From Chthoniobacter flavus (lineage in GTDB: Bacteria; Verrucomicrobiota; Verrucomicrobiia; Chthoniobacterales; Terrimicrobiaceae): a stretch of 58,252 nt of DNA. The stretch lies in the NCBI GenBank assembly GCA_945860745.1, contig CAMASH010000010.1, positions 1 through 58,252 on the forward strand, read 5' to 3'. The translations under genes and the position numbers were made by a program. The notes under the pieces were generated by a model. The model was not told the origin of the DNA. It saw nothing but the letters and a program-made list of their open reading frames with translations, and ran no database searches. Positions 50,843 to 57,749 of this stretch are shown piece by piece (position 1 is the stretch's first letter; every line of letters starts with the position of its first letter).

Positions 50843-51446
50843 CCGCTTTCGACGCTCCGGAATTCTCTTTGTTCTCTCCGCGCCCTCCGGCGCGGGGAAG
50901 ACCACGCTCTGCTCGGCCCTGCGGCAAAAGCCCGATTTCGTCTATGCCGTCTCCTGCACCACCCGCGCCCCCCGTCCGGGGGAAATCGAAGGCGAGGATT
51001 ATTTTTTCATCGGAGATGAGGAATTCGCGCGCCGCGCCGCCGCGGATGAGTTCCTCGAGAAGGCCGAGGTGCACGGGCGCCGCTACGGCACCTTGAAGAG
51101 CACCGTGCTCGACAATCTGGACAAGGGCATCGATGTGCTCATCGACATTGATACCAAGGGCGCGGCCTTCATTCGTGATTGCGGCGATCGCTTTATTCTC
51201 GATGCCCTCGCCGACGTCTTCATCATGCCCCCCAACCTCGAGGAACTGCGGCACCGGCTGACGAAGCGCGGCACCGAGACCAACGAGCAGATCGCCGTCC
51301 GCCTGCACAATGCCGCCGCGGAGATGCGGCACTGGCGCAGATACAAGTACGCCATCATCAGCGGCTCGATGGAGGAGGACATCGAGAAATTCCGCGCCGT
51401 CATGCGGGCCGAACGCTACCTCAGCCGCCGCCTGGTCGAAACATGA
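50835..51446 (+). CDS. gmk: Guanylate kinase
   Basis: It phosphorylates GMP to GDP with ATP. About 203 residues with Walker A (LSAPSGAGKTTL), the GMP-binding TTRAPRPGEIEGEDYFF, LIDIDTKGAAFIR, the lid region PPNLEELRHRLTKRG and the C-terminal helix. No ATG or GTG is available in frame. TTG at 50835, overlapping the yicC stop, gives a start 13 residues before the first beta-strand and is the only common start codon before the P-loop. Translational coupling with yicC would explain the absence of a Shine-Dalgarno sequence. Confidence 0.92.
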   Translation: MNSRFRRSGILFVLSAPSGAGKTTLCSALRQKPDFVYAVSCTTRAPRPGEIEGEDYFFIGDEEFARRAAADEFLEKAEVHGRRYGTLKSTVLDNLDKGIDVLIDIDTKGAAFIRDCGDRFILDALADVFIMPPNLEELRHRLTKRGTETNEQIAVRLHNAAAEMRHWRRYKYAIISGSMEEDIEKFRAVMRAERYLSRRLVET

Positions 51447-51988
51447 AAACCATCATCCTCGGCGTGAGCGGCTCCATCGCCGCCTACAAAGCGGCTGATC
51501 TCACCAGCCAGCTGGTGAAACGCCATCACACCGTCTTTGCCGTGCTGACGGAGAATGCCGCGCAGTTTGTCGGCCCGATGACGTTTCAAACACTTTCCAA
51601 AAATCCTGTCACGAGCGGCGTCTTCGACGAACGCGACTCGTGGCGTCCGACCCACATCGATCTGGCCGATCGCGCCGATCTCCTTCTCATCGCACCAGCC
51701 ACGGCCAACATCATCGCCAAGCTCGCGCTGGGCATCGCCGACGATGCCCTCACCTCCCTCGCCCTGGCCACGCGCGCACCACTGCTCATCGCTCCGGCCA
51801 TGAATGGAAAAATGTGGCTGCACGCGGCCACGCAGCAAAATATCGCGACCCTCAAATCACGCGGCGCGGAATTTATCGGACCCGGGGAAGGAATGTTGGC
51901 CTGCGGATATGAAGGTCTCGGACGGCTCTGGAATGTGAGCGAAATCGCCGCGAAGGCTGATGAAATCTTGCTCCGCGGGCCGGACTGA
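51443..51988 (+). CDS. coaC: Phosphopantothenoylcysteine decarboxylase (CoaC-type flavoprotein)
   Basis: The FMN flavoprotein converts phosphopantothenoylcysteine to 4'-phosphopantetheine in CoA synthesis. The 181-residue protein carries GVSGSIAAYKAADLTSQL, the catalytic His in RPTHIDLADRADLLLIAPATANIIAKLALGIADDAL, the PAMNGKMW motif and MLACGYEGLGRL (the flexible-flap region). It contains no CoaB synthetase domain, so that half must be a separate gene elsewhere. The start ATG 51443 overlaps the gmk stop by 4 bp (ATGA), closing the yicC-gmk-coaC unit. Confidence 0.9.
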   Translation: MKTIILGVSGSIAAYKAADLTSQLVKRHHTVFAVLTENAAQFVGPMTFQTLSKNPVTSGVFDERDSWRPTHIDLADRADLLLIAPATANIIAKLALGIADDALTSLALATRAPLLIAPAMNGKMWLHAATQQNIATLKSRGAEFIGPGEGMLACGYEGLGRLWNVSEIAAKADEILLRGPD

Positions 51989-52042
51989 TTTTTCTTCGCA
52001 TCGGCTTCCCAAAAAAAATCAAGTGAAAAACAAAAAAAATTG

Positions 52043-52071
52043 TTGACGAAGTTTCATCAGAGAACTATTCA
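52043..52071 (+). promoter_or_regulatory. Strong promoter of the histone-like gene
   Basis: TTGACG (52043-52048) and TATTCA (52066-52071) are separated by 17 bp in a strongly AT-rich island (52005-52130) unlike the GC-rich surroundings. The transcript would have a leader of about 65 nt before ATG 52144. Confidence 0.65.
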
Positions 52072-52095
52072 CATCAGGCAGTTAGTTATTCACAT
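52066..52095. promoter_or_regulatory. Direct repeats TATTCACAT, candidate operator
   Basis: TATTCACAT occurs at 52066-52074 (overlapping the -10) and again at 52087-52095. The 21-bp centre spacing is two helical turns, the geometry expected of a binding site for a dimer or two adjacent proteins. A perfect palindrome TTCGCA-TT-TGCGAA (52111-52124) follows in the leader, just before the ribosome binding site. Confidence 0.4.
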
Positions 52096-52143
52096 GATTT
52101 TCACAATTTTTTCGCATTTGCGAACAGAAAGGGGGGAGAATTG

Positions 52144-52248
52144 ATGCCCGCTAAAAAGAAACCCGCCGCTAAAAAAGCAGCTCCAGCCAAGAAGGCTGCA
52201 GCCAAAAAGCCAGTCGCTAAGAAGACTGTTGCTAAGAAAAAGAAATAA
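52144..52248 (+). CDS. Tiny lysine/alanine-rich histone H1-like protein
   Basis: The 34-residue protein is composed almost wholly of Lys, Ala, Pro and Val (it begins MPAKKKPAAKKAAPAKKAA and ends in KKKK). This is the composition of histone H1 tails, of chlamydial Hc2 and of the AlgP-type DNA-condensing proteins. It has no hydrophobic core and probably binds nucleic acid by charge. A strong Shine-Dalgarno sequence (GGGGGGAG, 52131-52138) is 5 nt upstream, a sigma70-like promoter precedes and a textbook terminator follows. It therefore looks like an independently, highly expressed gene. It is not the tail of a larger frame. Confidence 0.8.
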   Translation: MPAKKKPAAKKAAPAKKAAAKKPVAKKTVAKKKK

Positions 52249-52280
52249 TCCGTTTTTCGCCTTGGGCGAATAACATATCC

Positions 52281-52319
52281 AATTTGGGAGAGGCCTCTGG
52301 CTTCTCCCAAATTTTTTTT
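52281..52319 (+). terminator. Rho-independent terminator of the histone-like gene
   Basis: AATTTGGGAGA (52281-52291) pairs perfectly with TCTCCCAAATT (52303-52313), followed by an unbroken T run to 52319. A smaller hairpin TTCGCC/GGCGAA (52256-52261/52265-52270) lies between the stop codon and this stem. Confidence 0.9.
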
Positions 52320-52346
52320 GCGCTGAAGGCCCGGCCGCCCTACAAC
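52318..52346 (+). promoter_or_regulatory. Promoter of suhB-ispF (leaderless type)
   Basis: TTGCGC (52318-52323, overlapping the end of the terminator T run) and TACAAC (52341-52346) are separated by 17 bp. The -10 ends 7 nt before GTG 52354. No Shine-Dalgarno sequence. Confidence 0.45.
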
Positions 52347-52353
52347 CAACGCC

Positions 52354-53100
52354 GTGTCAATCTATCTGGATTCAGCTATTGAGGCCGCGCAGGCGGCGGG
52401 GGGATTTCTTCGCGCGCATTTTGGGCGTCCGTTGAATGTCGATGCCAACGAGGCGCACGACATCAAGCTGGAGCTGGACCGCCGCAGTCAGGCCCTGATC
52501 GAATACCTCCTGCTGGAGAAGTTTCCCGACCATGCCATTTATGGCGAGGAAGGGATGCGCGGCGATCCCGCCAGCGAGTTTCAATGGGTGATTGATCCCA
52601 TCGACGGCACGGTGAATTTTTTCTACGGCGTGCCGCATTTCGCCATCTCCATCGCCTTGCGGCAGGACGGAAAAATCATCGCGGGCGTGATCTATGATCC
52701 GATGCGGGATGAACTCTGGGCCGTGGAGGAAAACGGAACCCCGTTGTTGAACGGTCAGCCCATCGCGGTGAGTGATCGGACGTCCTTGAGCGAAGCCATC
52801 GTCTCGGTCGGCGTAGCCAAGTCCCTTGATTCGATCAATCGCGGTCTGCCGCTTTTCGAGCGCCTGGTGCGGTCGGCCAAAAAATGCCGCATGATGGGCA
52901 GCGCCGCACTCGACATCGCTTACGTGGCCAGCGGACGCTTGGACGCCTACGTGGAAAGCCAGATCAGCCTCTGGGATGTGGCGGCGGGGATTCTCTTGGT
53001 CGAGCGGGCCGGCGGCAAGGTCGTGCTGGAACCGCATGCGACTGCGGCGGACAAATTTTCCATCGTGGCCTCGAGCGGAAAGCTCGATCTGGGATTGTAA
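52354..53100 (+). CDS. suhB: Inositol monophosphatase family protein
   Basis: It is a Mg2+-dependent phosphatase of the IMPase/SuhB superfamily. The 248-residue protein has the metal-site signatures GEEGMRGD (first), WVIDPIDGTVNFFYGVPHF (second) and the C-terminal LWDVAAGILLVERAGGKV. Substrates in the family include inositol-1-phosphate and related sugar phosphates; SuhB also acts in rRNA antitermination in E. coli. The precise role is not decided. It is transcribed with ispF, whose ATG overlaps the last base of this stop codon. Confidence 0.9.
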   Translation: MSIYLDSAIEAAQAAGGFLRAHFGRPLNVDANEAHDIKLELDRRSQALIEYLLLEKFPDHAIYGEEGMRGDPASEFQWVIDPIDGTVNFFYGVPHFAISIALRQDGKIIAGVIYDPMRDELWAVEENGTPLLNGQPIAVSDRTSLSEAIVSVGVAKSLDSINRGLPLFERLVRSAKKCRMMGSAALDIAYVASGRLDAYVESQISLWDVAAGILLVERAGGKVVLEPHATAADKFSIVASSGKLDLGL

Positions 53101-53585
53101 TGTTTGCCACCGGCATCGGCTACGACGTCCACCGCTTCCTTGAGGGGCGTCCGCTCATTTTGGGCGGCGTGCGCATCCCGCATGCGATGGGGCTGGAAGG
53201 GCATTCGGACGCCGACGTGCTGTGTCATGCCATCGCGGATGCGCTGCTGGGCGCGGCGGGGGAACCCGACATCGGACATTATTTTCCCAACACCGACGAG
53301 TCGCTCCGCGGCATCAGCAGCATCGAGATTTTGCGGCAGGTGCAGGCTGTGCTGACAAAAAAGTCTGTCGTCATTCTCAACATCGACGCCACGCTGATTG
53401 CTGAGATGCCCAAGATCGCGCCGCATCTTTCCGCCATGAAGGCGGCGTTGGGCGGGGCCCTCAGTTTGCCGCCGCAGCGCATCGGCATCAAGGCGACGAC
53501 CAACGAGGGGATGGGTTTTCTCGGGCGCGGAGAAGGTATTGCGGCCATGGCCGTGGCCGCAGTGGACCGCAGCGACGAGTTTTGA
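53100..53585 (+). CDS. ispF: 2-C-methyl-D-erythritol 2,4-cyclodiphosphate synthase
   Basis: It performs the fifth step of the MEP isoprenoid pathway, cyclising CDP-ME-2-phosphate to MEcPP, with Zn2+. The 161-residue protein has GIGYDVHRF (zinc site), GHSDADVLCHAIADALLGA, DIGHYFPNTD and the C-terminal IGIKATTNEGMGFLGRGEGIAA. The start overlaps the suhB stop by one base (TAATG), so the two are coupled. The trimer forms the active site; all known metal and substrate residues are present. Confidence 0.96.
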   Translation: MFATGIGYDVHRFLEGRPLILGGVRIPHAMGLEGHSDADVLCHAIADALLGAAGEPDIGHYFPNTDESLRGISSIEILRQVQAVLTKKSVVILNIDATLIAEMPKIAPHLSAMKAALGGALSLPPQRIGIKATTNEGMGFLGRGEGIAAMAVAAVDRSDEF

Positions 53586-53637
53586 ATTTGCGTCGCGGGC
53601 GGCCTTCCCTCAGATTACCGCCCTGCCGCAGGCCAGC

Positions 53638-53889
53638 ATGGATCCCGAACAGGTCCGGCGCTTCGCCGGGGAACTGACGCGTTTCAACACCGACCTGCAA
53701 AACCGGCTGGCCGCCCTGACCGCGAGATTCAATGCTCCGGGCGACACCTGGCAGGATCAGGAAAACCTCAAATTTGCCGGGGAGTTCAAGGACACCATGA
53801 AAGTGTTTAAGTTTGCCTTCAGGTTCAGGGGTAAGAAGTCGCGGCGGCCCCGACTCCTGCGCTTGAACTTCATCCTGATCTCTCTTTGA
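53638..53889 (+). CDS. Small hypothetical protein, WXG100-like N-terminal part
   Basis: The 83-residue product starts MDPEQVRRFAGELTRFNTD and has a long helix ending RFNAPGDTWQDQENLKFAGEF. This resembles the two-helix WXG100-type proteins with a W-x-D/Q turn. After about residue 55 the sequence changes to a basic, Phe-rich tail (RFRGKKSRRPRLLR) with no resemblance to the usual C-terminal helix, so the end may be frameshifted or replaced. It is 52 nt downstream of ispF and 13 nt before cysS. Low confidence that it is functional. Confidence 0.4.
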   Translation: MDPEQVRRFAGELTRFNTDLQNRLAALTARFNAPGDTWQDQENLKFAGEFKDTMKVFKFAFRFRGKKSRRPRLLRLNFILISL

Positions 53890-53902
53890 CTGTGCCCCCG
53901 GC

Positions 53903-55297
53903 ATGTCCCTTCGTTTCTTTAATTCCCTGACCCGCCAGATCGAGGATTTCCAACCCCTCGAATCCGGCCGCGTGCGCATGTACACCTGCGGGCCGACAGT
54001 CTACAATCACGCCCACATCGGCAATTTCCGCGCTTACGTTTTTGAAGACCTGCTGCAACGGCATCTGGAATTCCGGGGGTTCAAAGTTGAGCGGGTGATG
54101 AATCTGACCGATGTGGATGACAAGACCATCCGCGGTTGCCGCGCGCAGGGTGTGCCGCTGGCGGAGTTCACCAAGCCGTTCAAGCAGGCCTTCTTTGAGG
54201 ATCTGGCCGCGCTGCGCATGCGCAGTGACGGGCAATTTCCCGAGGCCACGGCGGATGTTCACATTGCGCGCATGATCGAAATGATCGGGACTTTGGTGGA
54301 ACGCGGCCACGCTTATCGCGCGGAGGACGGTTCGGTCTATTTCCGCATCGGTTCGTTTCCCCCCTACGGCCAACTGGCCCATTATAACCTGGAGGAGCTG
54401 AAACCTTCCGGCCGGGTGAGCAGCGACGAATACGAGAAGGAACAAATCGGCGACTTTGCCCTGTGGAAAACCTGGACCGCGGCGGATGGCGACGTCTCTT
54501 GGGAAAGCCCGTGGGGCCGCGGGCGTCCGGGCTGGCATATCGAATGCAGTGCCATGGCCACCGGGTTGCTGGGACCGCAACTCGACATCCACTGCGGCGG
54601 CGAGGACAATATCTTTCCCCATCATGAAGCAGAAATCGCGCAGAGCGAGTGCGTGACCGGTCTGCCTTTTGTGCGGCTGTGGATGCATTGCAAACACCTC
54701 CTGGTGGAGGGAAAAAAGATGGCCAAAAGCGAGGGCAATTTTTTCACTTTCCGCGATCTGGCCGCACGGGGATGGACCGGACGTGAGGTCCGCTACACCC
54801 TGCTGGCCGTCAAGTACCGCGAACCGCTCAATTTCACATTCGAGAGCCTGGAAGCCGCCCGGAAGTCCCTCGCGCGTTTCGATGAATGGTCGCGAAGGCT
54901 GGAGGGGGGGTCCGCCGGGACGGCCGAAATGCTCCCCCCGGAACTCGACCCCGAAAAATTCGGCGCCGCCCTGGATGAGGATTTAAATATCTCCGCCGCG
55001 CTGGGGGCGCTTTTTGATTTGATCCGGGATTCCAACCGGCTCTTTGACGAAGGCGCGCTTTCGCCCGGGCAGGCCAGGAGCCTGCTGGCCTGGCGCGACC
55101 GCATCAACTCCGTCCTGGCCCTGGCACCCGACGTGGAGAACATCCCGGAGGATGTCGCGAAACTGGCCGCCCGGCGGGCCGAAGCGCGGGCGGGCAAAGA
55201 CTGGGCGGCCAGCGATGCACTGCGGGATCGGTTGCTGGCCCTGGGCTGGCAGGTCAAGGACACCAAGGACGGACAGAAACTATCGCCCAAGGGATAG
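53903..55297 (+). CDS. cysS: Cysteinyl-tRNA synthetase
   Basis: This class I synthetase charges tRNA-Cys. At 464 residues it has the usual length. It shows the Zn/Cys-recognition start YTCGPTVYNHAHIGN (HIGH-type), ECSAM and HHEAEIAQSE (zinc ligands), and the KMSKS loop KKMAKSEGNF. A C-terminal helical anticodon-binding region with AARRAEARAGKDWAASDALRDRLL ends it. The gene is followed by a perfect 10-bp hairpin (55315-55338) and by the convergent yggS. No Shine-Dalgarno sequence is obvious. Confidence 0.96.
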   Translation: MSLRFFNSLTRQIEDFQPLESGRVRMYTCGPTVYNHAHIGNFRAYVFEDLLQRHLEFRGFKVERVMNLTDVDDKTIRGCRAQGVPLAEFTKPFKQAFFEDLAALRMRSDGQFPEATADVHIARMIEMIGTLVERGHAYRAEDGSVYFRIGSFPPYGQLAHYNLEELKPSGRVSSDEYEKEQIGDFALWKTWTAADGDVSWESPWGRGRPGWHIECSAMATGLLGPQLDIHCGGEDNIFPHHEAEIAQSECVTGLPFVRLWMHCKHLLVEGKKMAKSEGNFFTFRDLAARGWTGREVRYTLLAVKYREPLNFTFESLEAARKSLARFDEWSRRLEGGSAGTAEMLPPELDPEKFGAALDEDLNISAALGALFDLIRDSNRLFDEGALSPGQARSLLAWRDRINSVLALAPDVENIPEDVAKLAARRAEARAGKDWAASDALRDRLLALGWQVKDTKDGQKLSPKG

Positions 55298-55314
55298 GGT
55301 TGGTGCAGCAACGC

Positions 55315-55338
55315 AGCGGAAAACTCACGTTTTCCGCT
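55315..55338. terminator. Hairpin between cysS and yggS
   Basis: AGCGGAAAAC (55315-55324) pairs perfectly with GTTTTCCGCT (55329-55338) around TCAC. The stem's own A/T runs suit a bidirectional terminator between convergent genes, though it has the look of a dispersed palindrome. Confidence 0.55.
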
Positions 55339-55355
55339 ACAAAACCACGAGGCCT

Positions 55356-56054
55356 TCAGCCACTCAAAATCTCCCCGCGATCTCCAAAGATCGCGGTCCC
55401 CACCCGCACCAAGGTGGAACCCTCCGCAATGGCCACCTCGAAGTCGCCGCTCATGCCCATGGACAGGGTGGGAAGGGGCCTGGCGGTCTTGACGGCGATC
55501 TCGTCGCGGAGTGCCCGTAACTTCACGAAGAACGGCCGCGCCGTTTCCGCCTCCTCCGCGTAGGGGGCGATGGTCATCAGTCCCTCCACCTGCACGCGCG
55601 GGAGGGCGAGCAATTCGCCGATCTGTTCGCGCAAGACCTCCGGGTCGAAACCGAATTTTGTGCCTTCGCCGGACACATTCACCTCCAGCAGCACACGCGG
55701 GAACAGCCCCAGTTCCGCCGCGATGCGGTCGATGTCCCGCGCCAGTTCCGCCGTGTCCACACCGTGGATCAGATCGACCACCGGCAGCACCTTGCGGATC
55801 TTGTTTTTCTGTAAGTGGCCGATGAGATGCCAGCGGAGGGCGGCGGGCAGGAGCGGGGCTTTGGCCAGAAGCTCCTGCACCCGGTTCTCGCCAAAAATCG
55901 CCTGCCCGCCGTCGAAGGCTTCGCGCACCGCCTCCACGGACCGGGTCTTCGACACCGCCACCAAGCCGACCTCGCCCGGATTCCGGCCGGCCTTAAGCGC
56001 GGCCGCGTCCATGCGGGCACGTATTTCTTCCAATCGCCGGATGATGGTACTCAT
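55356..56054 (-). CDS. yggS: YggS-family PLP-binding protein
   Basis: The 232-residue single-domain alanine-racemase-fold protein (PLPBP/ProSC family) controls free pyridoxal phosphate and amino acid/keto acid homeostasis. Motifs include VGLVAVSKTRSVEAV (PLP lysine), FGENRVQELLAKA, WHLIGHLQKNKIRKVLP, LLEVNVSGEGTKFGF, VEGLMTIAP and LSMGMSGDFEVAIAEGSTLVRVGTAIFG. All are in order. It diverges from the LysR gene across only 58 bp. Confidence 0.94.
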   Translation of the reverse strand: MSTIIRRLEEIRARMDAAALKAGRNPGEVGLVAVSKTRSVEAVREAFDGGQAIFGENRVQELLAKAPLLPAALRWHLIGHLQKNKIRKVLPVVDLIHGVDTAELARDIDRIAAELGLFPRVLLEVNVSGEGTKFGFDPEVLREQIGELLALPRVQVEGLMTIAPYAEEAETARPFFVKLRALRDEIAVKTARPLPTLSMGMSGDFEVAIAEGSTLVRVGTAIFGDRGEILSG

Positions 56055-56069
56055 AAGAAAAAGTCTTAT
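56053..56069. promoter_or_regulatory. ATAAGA-N5-TCTTAT palindrome between yggS and the LysR gene
   Basis: A 17-nt dyad symmetric site overlaps the yggS start codon in the 58-bp divergent spacer. A second TCTTAT half-site lies 30 bp further (56094-56099), three helical turns away and just before the LysR gene. The layout fits a LysR-type binding region but the binding protein is inferred from position only. Confidence 0.35.
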
Positions 56070-56112
56070 TTACGGTGGAGGTGCATTAGTTTATCTTATT
56101 CTCCGACGTTCG

Positions 56113-57042
56113 ATGCAAATCCAATCCTTCAAGGTCTTTTCCGACCTCGCGGAGACCGCCAGTTTTTCCCGTGCTGCCGAGATCAATGGCATCACCCAGA
56201 GTGCCGTGAGCCAGCAGATGCGGGCCATCGAGCAACGCTATCATGTGAAACTGATCGAGCGGGGGCGGAAAAACTTTTCCCTCACGCCGGAGGGCCGGGC
56301 TTTTTTGGAGGCCAGCCGCGAGATCCTCGGCACGCTGGAAGGCCTGGGCAGCCGCATTCACGAACTGCAAAACGTCGTGGCCGGCGAACTCCGCATCGCC
56401 ACCATTTTCAGCATCGGCCTGCATGAATTGCCGCCCTACTTGAAATCCTTCCGCCGCAGTTATCCCGAGGTGGAGGTGCGGGTCGAATACCGGCGCTCCT
56501 CGGAGATCTACACCAGCCTGCTGGAAGGCCGGGCCGATCTGGGCCTGGTGGCCTACCCCGCCACCCGCCGGGGACTCAGGATCATTCCTTTCTGGAGCGA
56601 CCGCCTGGTCCTCATCTGCCCGCCCGGGCATCCGCTGGCCGCGCGGCGGCGCATTGCCTTTTCCGCTTTGCAGGGGGAAAATTTCATCGCCTTCGAGCCC
56701 GATCTGCCCACCCGCCGGGCGATCGACCGCAAACTGCGCTCGGCCGGCGTGCGGGTGAAGCTCGCCCTGGAGTTTGACAACATCGAAACGGTCAAACGCG
56801 CGGTCGAGGTGGAGAATGCCGTTTCGATCGTTCCGGAAACCGCCGTGCGTCACGAAGTGGAATCGGGCTCGCTGGTCGCCGTCGAGTTTGACGCGGAGGA
56901 CATGCTGCGTCCCCTTGGGGCCCTGGTCCGGCGGTCGGCCCGCATTTCCCCCGCTTTGCGGGAGTTTCTCCTCCTTCTGGAAAACACGGAGATCAAAGGC
57001 TCTCCCGCTCCCGCCCGCTCGCGTCACAAGAGCGGAAGCTGA
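56113..57042 (+). CDS. LysR-family transcriptional regulator
   Basis: The 309-residue protein has the N-terminal winged helix-turn-helix (IQSFKVFSDLAETASFSRAAEINGITQSAVSQQMRAIE) and the C-terminal type 2 periplasmic-binding-fold effector domain (LRIATIFSIGLHELPPYLKSFRRSYPEVEVRVEYRRSSEIYTSLLEGRADLGLVAYP). The CysB-like subclass is suggested by overall similarity. It lies next to yggS and near cysS, so the effector may be a sulfur- or cofactor-related metabolite, an inference from context. ATG 56113 is the only reasonable start. Confidence 0.9.
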   Translation: MQIQSFKVFSDLAETASFSRAAEINGITQSAVSQQMRAIEQRYHVKLIERGRKNFSLTPEGRAFLEASREILGTLEGLGSRIHELQNVVAGELRIATIFSIGLHELPPYLKSFRRSYPEVEVRVEYRRSSEIYTSLLEGRADLGLVAYPATRRGLRIIPFWSDRLVLICPPGHPLAARRRIAFSALQGENFIAFEPDLPTRRAIDRKLRSAGVRVKLALEFDNIETVKRAVEVENAVSIVPETAVRHEVESGSLVAVEFDAEDMLRPLGALVRRSARISPALREFLLLLENTEIKGSPAPARSRHKSGS

Positions 57043-57119
57043 TTGCCCGCCGGCGGTCCGAGGGCCGCGCGCGGGATGATGGTTGCACTTTTTCCTCTCC
57101 GCGCTAGGAAGGAAGGGCC

Positions 57120-57749
57120 ATGAGGGTTCTCTTCCTGTTTTCGCTTTCACTCGTTTTGCTTTCGGCCTGCTCGACCAAGACACCGACTGTTCGTCCGACC
57201 GCGCAGCAGTTGAAATTGGAGAGCTACGCAACCCGGTATCTGGGGGACAACAACCGGGTCGTGACCAGACATACCAAGGCGGCCAAGCCGCAAGGGGGCG
57301 GATATTGGAAGGGCGAGGGCGTGAGCGGCCCGGCTTCCATCGTGATCGATCTGGGCCGCCAGGAGGCGCGTTTTTACAAGGGCGGCGAGTTGGTCGGCAG
57401 GTCGCCGATTTCCAGCGGACGGGAGGGCTACCGCACGCCGACCGGAAGCTTCAGCATCAGGCAAAAGAACGCGGACCATCTTTCCAACCTTTATGGGGAC
57501 TATGTGGACAGTGCGGGGAATGTGGTGGTGAAGAACATTGGCATTCACGAGGACCGCCGGCCGCCGGGCACTTCGTTCCAGGGCGCGCCCATGCCGTATT
57601 TCATGCGCATCACGGGAGGTGTCGGCATGCATGCCGGCTATTTGCCGGGAATTCCGGATTCTCATGGCTGCATCCGTATGCCCATGGAGATGGCGGAGAT
57701 TTTTTTTGCGAATGCCCCCTCCGGCACGCCGGTCCAGGTGACGCATTAA
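57120..57749 (+). CDS. L,D-transpeptidase (YkuD-domain), probable lipoprotein
   Basis: It cross-links peptidoglycan stem peptides or attaches envelope proteins to them. The 209-residue protein has a lipobox (LSLVLLSACSTK) and the YkuD catalytic domain: SIVIDLGRQEARFYKGGELV at the start, PTGSFSIRQK, MHAGYLPGIPDSHGCIRM (active-site Cys in SHGCIRM) near the end. A Shine-Dalgarno-like AGGAAGGAAGGG ends 2 nt before the ATG. The stop overlaps that of the convergent lactonase gene. Confidence 0.9.
   Translation: MRVLFLFSLSLVLLSACSTKTPTVRPTAQQLKLESYATRYLGDNNRVVTRHTKAAKPQGGGYWKGEGVSGPASIVIDLGRQEARFYKGGELVGRSPISSGREGYRTPTGSFSIRQKNADHLSNLYGDYVDSAGNVVVKNIGIHEDRRPPGTSFQGAPMPYFMRITGGVGMHAGYLPGIPDSHGCIRMPMEMAEIFFANAPSGTPVQVTH

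Noticed and set aside
52144-52248. Possibility that the lysine-rich ORF is a decayed fragment of a larger histone-like gene
   Set aside because: It has its own start with a strong ribosome site, promoter and terminator; nothing in the flanks resembles a missing part.
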